Positions 42,284 through 49,517 of a DNA stretch of 64,000 bases are shown piece by piece; position 1 is the stretch's first letter, and each line of letters opens with the position of its first letter. The position numbers and the translations under genes were made by a program. The notes under the pieces are model-generated. The model was not told the DNA's origin. It did no database searches and saw only the letters and a program-made list of their open reading frames with translations. The stretch comes from 13-2-20CM-68-14 sp046733295 (lineage in GTDB: Bacteria > Actinomycetota > Thermoleophilia > Gaiellales > Gaiellaceae): contig JBKPOY010000035.1 in the NCBI GenBank assembly GCA_046733295.1, positions 1 to 64,000 of the forward strand, given 5' to 3'.

Positions 42284-43459
42284 CTAGCCCTGGCGCGGGA
42301 GGAAGATTTCGCGCGCGATGACCAGGCGCTGGATCTGACTGGTTCCCTCGTAGATCTGGAAGAGCTTGGCGTCGCGCATCAGCTTTTCGACGGGGTACTC
42401 CTTCATGTAGCCGTAGCCGCCGAAGATCTGGACGGCGTCGGTCGTGACCTTCATCGCTGTGTCGGCAGCGAAGCGCTTCGCGTACGACGACTGGAGGGTC
42501 GCGCGCTCGCCCTGGTCGATCAGCCAGGCGGCCTGCCAGCAGAGCAAGCGCGCGGCCTCGATCTCCGCGGCCATGTCCGCGACGAGGAAGTTGACGCCCT
42601 GGTTCATGGCGATCGGCTGGCCGAACTGCACCCTTTGCTTCGAGTACTCGACCGCGTGGTCGAACGCCGCGAGCGCGACGCCGACCGCGCCCACGGCTGT
42701 GCCCGGCCGCGTGAAGTCGAGCGTCCGCATCGCGGTCTTGAACCCTTCCCCCTCGTCGCCGAGGCGGTTGGCGGCCGGAACGCGCAGGTCCTGAAAAGCC
42801 AGGGCGGACGTGTCGGTCGCGCGCTGCCCCATCTTGTCGAGGTGCCTCTCGACGACGACCCCGTCCGCGTCGCCCGGGACGACGAATGCCGACAGGCCGC
42901 GGTGCCCGGCACCGCGGTCGGTCGAGGCGAAGACGACGAACCACGCCGCGTGGCCGGCGTTGGTGATGAACATCTTCGACCCGTTCAGCACGTACTCGTC
43001 GCCCTGGCGGACGGCGGTCGTCTGGATCGCGGAGACGTCCGAGCCGGCGCCCGGCTCGGTGAGGGCGAACGAGCAGAGAAGCGGTTCTTCGAGCAAGGGC
43101 GGCAGCCACTCGCGCTTCTGCTCCTCGCTGCCGGCGAGCAAGACGGGCAGGGAGCCGAGGATGTTGGCCACGATCGAAGTCGCGATCCCCGAGCAGCCCC
43201 AAGAGAGCTCTTCGCCGATCAGGAGCTGATCGAGCGCCGAGAGGCCTGGGCCGCCGTACTCCTCCGGAATGTGAGGGTTCATCAGGCCCACCTCGTGCGC
43301 CTTCGCGATCACGTCGCCGGGGTGCTGCGAGCGCTCGTCGTAGTCGGCCGCGACCGGACGGATCTCCTTCTCGGCGAATTCGCGCGCGAGCTCGCGCAGG
43401 GCCTTCTGCTCGTCGCCTAGTGCGAAGGAAACGCCGGTCACGGTGTCTGTCACGCTCAC
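42284..43459 (-). CDS. Acyl-CoA dehydrogenase
   Basis: A FAD flavoenzyme of fatty-acid or branched-chain beta-oxidation. Motifs: CSFALTEPGAGSDVSAIQT, VLNGSKMFITNAG and FGGYGYMKEYPVEKLMRD; the catalytic Glu is expected in the YEGTSQIQ segment. The open frame reaches TTG 43477, but that codon lies inside an 18-bp palindrome and the -10, so GTG 43459 is preferred; it gives about 391 aa. Substrate chain length is not determined. The operator suggests repression by a TetR-type regulator responding to acyl-CoA. Confidence 0.94.
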   Translation of the reverse strand: MSVTDTVTGVSFALGDEQKALRELAREFAEKEIRPVAADYDERSQHPGDVIAKAHEVGLMNPHIPEEYGGPGLSALDQLLIGEELSWGCSGIATSIVANILGSLPVLLAGSEEQKREWLPPLLEEPLLCSFALTEPGAGSDVSAIQTTAVRQGDEYVLNGSKMFITNAGHAAWFVVFASTDRGAGHRGLSAFVVPGDADGVVVERHLDKMGQRATDTSALAFQDLRVPAANRLGDEGEGFKTAMRTLDFTRPGTAVGAVGVALAAFDHAVEYSKQRVQFGQPIAMNQGVNFLVADMAAEIEAARLLCWQAAWLIDQGERATLQSSYAKRFAADTAMKVTTDAVQIFGGYGYMKEYPVEKLMRDAKLFQIYEGTSQIQRLVIAREIFLPRQG

Positions 43460-43460
43460 G

Positions 43461-43478
43461 ATTGACTCGCGAGTCAAT
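43461..43478. promoter_or_regulatory. 18-bp perfect palindromic operator over the acyl-CoA dehydrogenase promoter
   Basis: ATTGACTCG followed by its complement CGAGTCAAT, with no spacer. A minus-strand -10 TATATT (43481-43476) overlaps it, so a bound protein would block polymerase. Perfect palindromes of this size next to acyl-CoA genes are typical of TetR-family control. A TetR gene is at 54401-55018, but no matching palindrome was seen in front of it. Confidence 0.65.
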
Positions 43479-43495
43479 ATAGACAGCGCTTCAGA

Positions 43496-44527
43496 TCAGG
43501 GCGAGTTGCCGCCGAACCCCGGCGTCGTCGCGGGCGGTGGCAACGGGCTCGTCGGCAGCCCGGGCGGCGGCTCCGGCGCGTTGTGCCCGCCGGGCGCGAC
43601 GTCGTTCGGAGCGTCGGCGTGGAACAGCGACGCCAGGTACTGGATCTGCCTTCGCCCCGGCCCGAGCTCGAACATCCCGCCGCCGTAGAGGCCGACGCCC
43701 TCGCGCTCGGCCCAGTCGTAGAACCGGAAGAGCTCGCGGAGGTAGCCGAAGCGGGACGGCTTCGAGTTCAGCGTCCGAGGCTTGAACGCCAGCCCCTCGA
43801 CGTCCGCGACCGAGCCGATCGGCGCGTCCCAGGTGATCCGGTCACGGTGTGGCTCGAGCACAGCGTCGGTCACCGGCGTCAGCGCCGGATCCTCGAGCCA
43901 GGCCTCGGGGAACCCTTCGGCGACGCGGCGGTAGAGCTCGGGATCGGGCGGTGCGGCGTCGTCCTGGCCGTAGAACGCCTTGAAGTCGGCCGTGACCACG
44001 GTCGCGATCCCCGCGAGCTCGGCAACGAGGTCCTCGCTCCAGCCGCCCGACGGGTCGAGCTTGAACCTCAATCCCGGATATGCCTCGAGCCTGCGCCGGA
44101 TCGGCTTGCTCGACGGCGGATCTCCCAGCCCCGGCGAGACGACGAACTCCACCGGTCGGGGCTCACGGCCGACCGCCTCTGCGAGCGAGACGCCCGCCTG
44201 TCGCAGAGCGAGATCGAGCGCGGCGCTCTCGTATGCCCAGCGCCGGTGCGGCTCCTCGATCCCCAGCTCGTTCGAGAAGCCGTCGAGCATCCAGGTCCCG
44301 GCCAGCGGCAACACTGCTCCAGCGGCCTGCTCGCGGTCGTGGGCCTCCGTGTACCAGGTGACATCCTCGCCGACTCCTTCGGTGCCTCCCCCCTCGAGGT
44401 GGACGAGCGTCGTGACGCGCGTGAACCCACGGGTGACGGCCGCCTCCAGGCGCTCGAGCCGGTAGCGGTCGATCTGCAGAGGCAGGCTCGCCACGCGCTC
44501 GTAGGTGTCGGCCGCGACGCGACTCAC
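43496..44527 (-). CDS. Enolase-superfamily enzyme (o-succinylbenzoate synthase/MLE-like)
   Basis: A 343-aa protein with the enolase-superfamily barrel: LRFKLDPSGGW holds the lysine position, TVVTADFKAFYGQ and AWLEDPALTP hold metal ligands (Asp/Glu), and WDAPIGSVADVEGLAFKP with the Lys-containing last strand. The capping domain is at the N-terminus. The C-terminal 35 residues are Pro/Gly-rich and unusual for the family. The substrate is unknown; menaquinone synthesis or amino-acid racemisation are options. Confidence 0.68.
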   Translation of the reverse strand: MSRVAADTYERVASLPLQIDRYRLERLEAAVTRGFTRVTTLVHLEGGGTEGVGEDVTWYTEAHDREQAAGAVLPLAGTWMLDGFSNELGIEEPHRRWAYESAALDLALRQAGVSLAEAVGREPRPVEFVVSPGLGDPPSSKPIRRRLEAYPGLRFKLDPSGGWSEDLVAELAGIATVVTADFKAFYGQDDAAPPDPELYRRVAEGFPEAWLEDPALTPVTDAVLEPHRDRITWDAPIGSVADVEGLAFKPRTLNSKPSRFGYLRELFRFYDWAEREGVGLYGGGMFELGPGRRQIQYLASLFHADAPNDVAPGGHNAPEPPPGLPTSPLPPPATTPGFGGNSP

Positions 44528-44549
44528 GCCTCGACCCTATAGAAGCGAA

Positions 44550-44571
44550 GAGCCCCGGCGTCCCGGGGCTC
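44550..44571 (-). terminator. Strong terminator of the CHRTGS-type secreted protein gene
   Basis: A 9-bp perfect stem, GAGCCCCGG (44550-44558) with CCGGGGCTC (44563-44571) and a 4-nt loop. On the minus strand it is followed by TTCGCTTCT. It is placed between the small secreted gene and the enolase-superfamily gene. Confidence 0.6.
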
Positions 44572-44608
44572 TCCTGTGACCGTCAGGCGCCCGGGTGGGC
44601 GCGTCGAC

Positions 44609-45055
44609 TCACTTCTTGCCGTGCTTGTCGTTGCCCCCGCCGTTGCCGTTGCCGCCGTTGCCGTTGCCGCCGTTGCCGTGCTCCTTCTTCGCAGCGGCCT
44701 CGCTCTTGTGCTTCTTCTTGGCGCCGGCCTTGTTGTGCTTGTTGTGCTTCTTGTGCTTCGCCGCCGCGCTGGTGGGCGGGCACGGGTGATTCGCGTCGAC
44801 GACGAAGTCGCCGTGGCGCAGGTGCGCCTTCAGCGCCTTCTTCGAGATCCGGATCTTCACCCACGGATGCTTCTTGGAATGCGTGCGGTGGCAGACGTTC
44901 ACCTTCTTGCCGGGATACTGGGTCGCGGTGGCGGGCCCGAGATCCAGGGCGCGCATGCCGGCGAATCCGGCCGAGGCTAGGACTGCACCGGTGACGACCG
45001 TCGCAACGACCGCGACGGCGCGGCGCGTGCGGCGGTGGTTCCAAATCGTCTTCAT
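44609..45055 (-). CDS. Secreted protein with CHRTxS-type domain and His/Lys/Gly/Asn-rich tail
   Basis: About 148 aa from ATG 45055, with AGGAGG 10 nt upstream. A signal helix (AVAVVATVVTGAVLASAGFAG) is followed by VNVCHRTHSKKHPWVKIRIS and KALKAHLRHGDFVVD, a short Cys/His domain I recognise from many secreted actinobacterial proteins (usually VCHRTGS...AHLxHGD). The C-terminal 55 residues are low-complexity: His/Lys-rich, then Gly/Asn-rich repeats. The domain could bind metal through its Cys and His residues; function is unknown. Confidence 0.75.
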   Translation of the reverse strand: MKTIWNHRRTRRAVAVVATVVTGAVLASAGFAGMRALDLGPATATQYPGKKVNVCHRTHSKKHPWVKIRISKKALKAHLRHGDFVVDANHPCPPTSAAAKHKKHNKHNKAGAKKKHKSEAAAKKEHGNGGNGNGGNGNGGGNDKHGKK

Positions 45056-45127
45056 AGGTTTGAGGCCTCCTGAGTCGAGTGCGGTCACTGCAGTCGATGC
45101 GGGATATCGGAGATTCTTGCGATGTGC

Positions 45128-46711
45128 TCAACCCCCGGATGGTGAAACCGGCTCGAGAGGATTGAGGCGGTGCGCTCGGCCCGCGGCCTCCCGCCGCTCC
45201 GCGCCATCGGCCGCGAGGGCGAGATCGGCCCACGACTCCCAGTCGGCACCGTCCTTCTCGAGCGCCTTGCGGAAGTCGCGGCGGGCGGCCTCGACCTTTC
45301 CCTGCAGCAGCAAGGCCTCGCCGTGGAGCCGCCAAGGCTCCGGAGACCATGGGGCGAGCCGTTCCGCCCGGCGGGCGTCGCGCTCCGCCCGGGCCGGATC
45401 AGCGGCATCGAGCGCCGAAGCCGCTCCCTGGAGTGCTCGGTTCCCGGCCAGAGCGCCGAACGCGGCGAGGGCGAGCGCCGCCGCGACGCCGACGCCGGCC
45501 GCCCGCACCCGCGGTTGGATCGCGCTTCTCGGCACACGCTCGGCGAGCGTGAGCAGCGCAGCGCCGCAGGCAAGCGCGGCGAGTGTGACGGCGGGCAGCT
45601 CCCAGTCCCAGTCCTGGGCGGCGTGGACGAGGTAGGCGGTGTACGCGCCGAACGCGGCGGGTGCGAGCGCGTGGTCCCGGGCGAGGACGGCGGCCGCGAG
45701 GGGCAGGCCGAGCACTCCGGCCAACATGACCAGTCCGAGCGGGCCAAGCTCGGCGAGCGTCTCGAGGTAGAGGCTGTGCGCGTCGAGCACCGGCAGCTCG
45801 GCCGGGCGCGAGCGAAGCCAGCGGCGCTGGAACGTGCCTGCCCCCGCCCCCAATAAGGGGTGGTCCTCGAACTGGCGCCAGGCGACGTTCCAGTACTGGG
45901 CGCGACTGCTGCCCGAGAGACTGAGCAGCCGGCGGTTCTCGCCGGCCTTGACCGCCGGTGCGGCGTGAGAGAAGGAGCGGACGGCGCCCCCCGGGCCGCC
46001 GACCCGGACGAGCGCGAACGTGACGGCGGCAACCGCCGCCACCGCGAGGGCAACGGCGACCGTCCTCGGAACCGCCGGCCTGGCGAGCGCGAGGGCGGCG
46101 ATAGTCCCTCCGCCGAGCGCGAGCCAGGCGCCCCGACTGTAGGTGAGATAGAGCGTCGGGACGAGCACGAGCAGGGGCACGGCGAGGACGAGACGGCGCT
46201 TGGCCGCGGCGCTGCCGGCCGCAAGCAGGATCCCGATCGCGGCGAGCAGTCCGAGCGCGTTCGAGTATCCGACCGGGGCGGCCAGCCGCCTCGCCGCGTC
46301 GGCCGCCGACGAGGTGACGTCGTACGAGCCGGAGCCGCCGAAAGCGCGCTCCAGCAGTGCCCAGCCGCCCACGACCGTGATCGCCACGACGAGGCCGGCC
46401 AGGAACCACTCGACCTGCGGTCGCTCGACCGCCAGAAAGGCGGCCGCCGCCGCGAGATAGACGAGCGACCGCTCCCCGTCGAGCACGGACTGGCCGACGT
46501 CGTCCGACCACGCGATCGAGAGCAACACCCAGGCCACCAGTGCCCCGAGAAGAGCGAGGAAGGCGAGGCCGAGCGGACCCGGACGCCGGAGCTCGCCGCG
46601 CAGCAGCGCGACTGCGACGACCACGAGTGGGAAGAGGGTCTCCCAGCCCCACGAAGAGGCGTCGAAGCCGCCGTTGTCGAAGGCGGTCCCGCCCACGAGG
46701 ACGAGCGGCAC
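45128..46711 (-). CDS. O-antigen ligase-like membrane protein with C-terminal TPR region
   Basis: About 527 aa from GTG 46711 (GTG 46771 is an alternative that overlaps the next gene's start). Ten or more hydrophobic helices surround a Wzy_C-type loop with YSRGAWLALGGG, QYWNVAWRQFEDHPLLGAGAGTF and DAHSLYLETLAELGPLGL. The last 100 residues form tetratricopeptide-like helices (PWSPEPWRLHGEALLLQGKV). It is far from the main polysaccharide island and may ligate or polymerise another glycan. It faces an acyl-CoA dehydrogenase gene across about 43 bp. Confidence 0.78.
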   Translation of the reverse strand: MPLVLVGGTAFDNGGFDASSWGWETLFPLVVVAVALLRGELRRPGPLGLAFLALLGALVAWVLLSIAWSDDVGQSVLDGERSLVYLAAAAAFLAVERPQVEWFLAGLVVAITVVGGWALLERAFGGSGSYDVTSSAADAARRLAAPVGYSNALGLLAAIGILLAAGSAAAKRRLVLAVPLLVLVPTLYLTYSRGAWLALGGGTIAALALARPAVPRTVAVALAVAAVAAVTFALVRVGGPGGAVRSFSHAAPAVKAGENRRLLSLSGSSRAQYWNVAWRQFEDHPLLGAGAGTFQRRWLRSRPAELPVLDAHSLYLETLAELGPLGLVMLAGVLGLPLAAAVLARDHALAPAAFGAYTAYLVHAAQDWDWELPAVTLAALACGAALLTLAERVPRSAIQPRVRAAGVGVAAALALAAFGALAGNRALQGAASALDAADPARAERDARRAERLAPWSPEPWRLHGEALLLQGKVEAARRDFRKALEKDGADWESWADLALAADGAERREAAGRAHRLNPLEPVSPSGG

Positions 46712-46754
46712 GAGCAGCGGGCCGACACGACGAGCGCGTCCGTAGACTTGCCCC

Positions 46755-47996
46755 GTGGACTTCGAGCTCACCGACGAGCAACGGCTCATCCAGGACACGG
46801 TAAGGGCGTTCGTGGACGAGCGCGTCCTTCCCAACGCGGTCGAAAACGACATCGCCCACCGGCTCGACATGTCTGCGATCGAGGGCATGGTCGAGCTGGG
46901 GCTGCTCGGGATCGTGATCCCGGAGGAGTACGGTGGGGCGGGGCTCGATTTCGTCGCCGAGGCCCTTTCGTGCGAAGAGATCGAGCGCGGCGAGGCCGCG
47001 TTCCGGACGCTGATCTCCGTCCACGTTGGCCTCAACTCACTGGCCCTCCTCCGCTACGCCAGCGAGGAGCAGAAGCAGCGATGGCTCGCGCCGCAGGCGC
47101 GCGGCGAGAAGCTCGCGTGCTTCGGTTTGACGGAGCCAGCCGCCGGCTCGGACGTGGCAGCGATGAAGACGTCCGCCCGGCGCGAGGACGACGCCTATGT
47201 CCTGAACGGCTCCAAGAACTGGATCTCGTACGCGACCGTCGCCGACCACGCGCTCGTCTTCGCGAAGACGGACCCGGCGGCGCGACACAAGGGCATCTCG
47301 GCCTTCATCCTCGAGAAGGGGATGCCGGGCTTCACCGCCGCCGACACCGAGCACAAGCTCGGCGTCTGGGCGGGCTCGACCGGAGAGCTCTTCTTCGACA
47401 ACGTCGAGGTGCCGGCCGAGAACCTGATCGGTGAGGAGGGACAGGGCTTCGAGATCGCCATGTACGGACTCGACCAGGGGCGGTTCACGGTCGCGGCCGG
47501 CGCGTGCGGCGTCATCCGAGCGTGCCTCGAACGGTCGGTCGAATACGCGCGCGAGCGGCAGACCTTCGGGCAGCCGATCGGCAAGTACCAGTTCGTCCAG
47601 GACATGATCGCCGAGATGGTGCTCGGCTACGAGACCTCGAAGCTGCTCGTGATGCAGGCGGCCTGGATGAAAAACGAAGGCAGGCGGAACACCCGCGAGA
47701 CCTCACTCGCGAAGTGGCACGCGACGGAGTCGGCCTTCAGGGCGGCCCACCTCGCGATCCAGGTGCACGGCGCCTACGGCTACTCGGCCGAGTACGGGCT
47801 CGAGCGCTACTTCAGGAACGCCCGCGCGCCGATCATCTACGAGGGGACGACACAGGTCCACAAGCTGATGCAGGCGGAGCATGCCCTCGGCTTCCGCCGG
47901 CTGAACGGGCGGGAAGGCGATGTCTCGCCGCTCTGCTCATGGGCGCCGGCGCTCGCACCGGTGCACCGCGAGCCGCCGGTCGCCACCGGCGCCTGA
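46755..47996 (+). CDS. Acyl-CoA dehydrogenase
   Basis: A 413-aa FAD enzyme with FGLTEPAAGSDVAAMKT, LNGSKNWISYATVADH, ERQTFGQPIGKYQ, and IQVHGAYGYSAEYGLERYFRNARAPIIYEGTTQ, where the Glu of IIYEGT is the catalytic-base position. GTG start 46755. The last 25 residues (REGDVSPLCSWAP and on) are not typical of the family and may be a lineage extension. Its stop overlaps the next ATG by 1 nt. It resembles glutaryl/short-chain dehydrogenases; substrate unknown. Confidence 0.94.
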   Translation: MDFELTDEQRLIQDTVRAFVDERVLPNAVENDIAHRLDMSAIEGMVELGLLGIVIPEEYGGAGLDFVAEALSCEEIERGEAAFRTLISVHVGLNSLALLRYASEEQKQRWLAPQARGEKLACFGLTEPAAGSDVAAMKTSARREDDAYVLNGSKNWISYATVADHALVFAKTDPAARHKGISAFILEKGMPGFTAADTEHKLGVWAGSTGELFFDNVEVPAENLIGEEGQGFEIAMYGLDQGRFTVAAGACGVIRACLERSVEYARERQTFGQPIGKYQFVQDMIAEMVLGYETSKLLVMQAAWMKNEGRRNTRETSLAKWHATESAFRAAHLAIQVHGAYGYSAEYGLERYFRNARAPIIYEGTTQVHKLMQAEHALGFRRLNGREGDVSPLCSWAPALAPVHREPPVATGA

Positions 47997-48403
47997 TGGC
48001 CGAGCTGGGCGACGACGTCCGCGGACTGCTCGAGGCGCCGAACTTCGCACACCTCGCGACGACCCTCCCTGACGGCTCGCCGCACACCGTGCCGATCTGG
48101 GTGCTCCTCGAGGGAGACCGGATCTTCTTCTTCACGCAGCGAGGAAGCCGGAAGGCGGAGAACCTCGGACGTGACCCGCGCCTCGCCCTCTCGCTCTCCG
48201 ACCTCGAGAATCCATATCTCAGCGCGTGGATCCGAGGACACGTCGTCGAAACGGTCGAAGGCGATGCGGCCCTGACGATCATCGACCGGATTTCGCAGAA
48301 GTACACCGGTGAGCCCTTCCCGATGCGGAGCGGTGTCGTCTTCGTCGTCGAGCCCCAGCGTTCCGCCTATGTGGCGCTGCCGTTCACTCCGCCACTGCGC
48401 TGA
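47996..48403 (+). CDS. PPOX-class flavin/F420-binding oxidoreductase
   Basis: A 135-aa split-barrel protein from ATG 47996, coupled to the acyl-CoA dehydrogenase by TGATG. The fold is seen in NFAHLATTLPDGSPHTVPIWV, FFFTQRGSRKAENL and RLALSLSDLENPY. Small actinobacterial members of this type bind F420 or FMN and reduce a range of substrates. The next transcription unit has its own promoter. Confidence 0.88.
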   Translation: MAELGDDVRGLLEAPNFAHLATTLPDGSPHTVPIWVLLEGDRIFFFTQRGSRKAENLGRDPRLALSLSDLENPYLSAWIRGHVVETVEGDAALTIIDRISQKYTGEPFPMRSGVVFVVEPQRSAYVALPFTPPLR

Positions 48404-48418
48404 GCCGCGCCCCCGCGC

Positions 48419-48447
48419 TTGACAGGGGAATGAAAAGGGAGTAGCTA
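48419..48447 (+). promoter_or_regulatory. Promoter of the peptide/diiron-oxidase pair
   Basis: -35 TTGACA (48419-48424), 17-bp spacer, -10 TAGCTA (48442-48447). The start of transcription is expected near 48454, and GGAGG (48464-48468) lies 9 nt before GTG 48478. This separates the pair from the preceding genes as an independent unit. Confidence 0.7.
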
Positions 48448-48477
48448 GGAGCGTTCTGCGACCGGAGGGAGCTTCGC

Positions 48478-48789
48478 GTGAATTCACAGCAGTCCGAGCG
48501 CGCCGCATATCTACCTGACGATTTCGACGACGCCGCAGCGAAGGCACTGGGAAGGCTCGTCCAGCAGCTGATCGCCGAGCCGAGCAAGCGGAAAACGTTC
48601 CGAATGGACCCGCTCGAGGCGGCGAGGGACGCCGGCGTGGACACGGACAACGAGAAGAACCAGAAGGTGATCCTGACCCTCGCCGACCTGTCGTCCGCCG
48701 AGCTGCGGCTGCTCTCGGAGCTCAACTCCACCCTGATCGCGGAAGGGCTGTACATCGAGACCGGCAACCCTCCGTTGATGATCTTCTAG
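48478..48789 (+). CDS. 103-aa peptide, possible precursor/leader-type protein
   Basis: A 103-aa protein, GTG start. The segment FRMDPLEAARDAG (41-53) resembles the F-R-x-D-P-x-x-A-x-x-x-G element of LigA-like and NHLP/Nif11-type leader domains. A helical ADLSSAELRLLSELNSTL region and the short end ETGNPPLMIF follow. There are no cysteines and no signal peptide. It lies 5 bp before a haem-oxygenase-like oxidase gene in a dedicated two-gene unit. It could be a substrate peptide or a partner subunit of the oxidase. Neither is proven. Confidence 0.7.
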   Translation: MNSQQSERAAYLPDDFDDAAAKALGRLVQQLIAEPSKRKTFRMDPLEAARDAGVDTDNEKNQKVILTLADLSSAELRLLSELNSTLIAEGLYIETGNPPLMIF

Positions 48790-48794
48790 GCGGG

Positions 48795-49517
48795 GTGTCA
48801 CCGAGAACCGACGTCGCAGTCGCCGAGAGTGAGCGCCTGCGCGAGAAGATCGAGCTCGTCCTTCCGGACCTGACCTCGGCGAGCCGCCGGCTCGTGCTCG
48901 ACCCGCGGATCGCCGAGCTTTATTCCGAGTACCTGTTCACGATCCACTGCGTCATCCGGGCGAGCGTCCCTCTGATGGAGGCGGCGCGAGCGCGGGCCGA
49001 GGGGCGCGCGGCGACGGACCCTGTCTGCGCGCCGCTCTCCGCGTACCTGGACGAGCACATCCCCGAAGAGCGCGACCACGACGAGTGGCTCCTCGAAGAC
49101 CTCGAGATGCTCGGCAGGGAGCGCTCGTCGATCCTCGCGCGGCCGCCCTCGGCGACCATCGCGGCTGCGGTCGGCGCGCAGTACTACTGGATCTTCCACT
49201 ACCACCCCGTCGCGCTGCTCGGCTACATCGCGGTGCTGGAGGGCTATCCACCCTCGATCGAGCTCGTCGACGAGCTGGTCGAGCGCACGGGCCACGACCG
49301 TGCGGCCTTCAGGACGCTGGCCGCCCATGCGGAGCTCGATCCGGGGCACCGCGAAGAGCTCGATGCGGCGCTCGACAGCCTGCCCGTGACGCGAGAGCAG
49401 TCGACGGCAATGGGCCTGAGCGCGATCTACACCGTCCGGACTTTGGCGCGCGCAATCGACGAGCTGACCGACGGATTCGAGGGCCCAGGGCCTACGCGCG
49501 AAGCAGCGAAGCCCTGA
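48795..49517 (+). CDS. Haem-oxygenase-like diiron oxidase (iron-containing redox enzyme family)
   Basis: A 240-aa all-helical protein. Two symmetrical metal motifs are visible: H88-x3-E92-x2-H95 (EHIPEERDH) and H178-x3-D182-x2-H185 (HAELDPGH). The second matches the HxxxDxxH of haem-oxygenase-like diiron oxidases and oxygenases such as SznF. The middle QYYWIFHYHPVALLGYIAVLEG is typical of the PF14518 fold. GTG 48795 follows the peptide gene by 5 nt. An oxidative reaction on the peptide or another small substrate is inferred. Its 3' end overlaps the cyclase gene by 26 nt. Confidence 0.82.
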   Translation: MSPRTDVAVAESERLREKIELVLPDLTSASRRLVLDPRIAELYSEYLFTIHCVIRASVPLMEAARARAEGRAATDPVCAPLSAYLDEHIPEERDHDEWLLEDLEMLGRERSSILARPPSATIAAAVGAQYYWIFHYHPVALLGYIAVLEGYPPSIELVDELVERTGHDRAAFRTLAAHAELDPGHREELDAALDSLPVTREQSTAMGLSAIYTVRTLARAIDELTDGFEGPGPTREAAKP

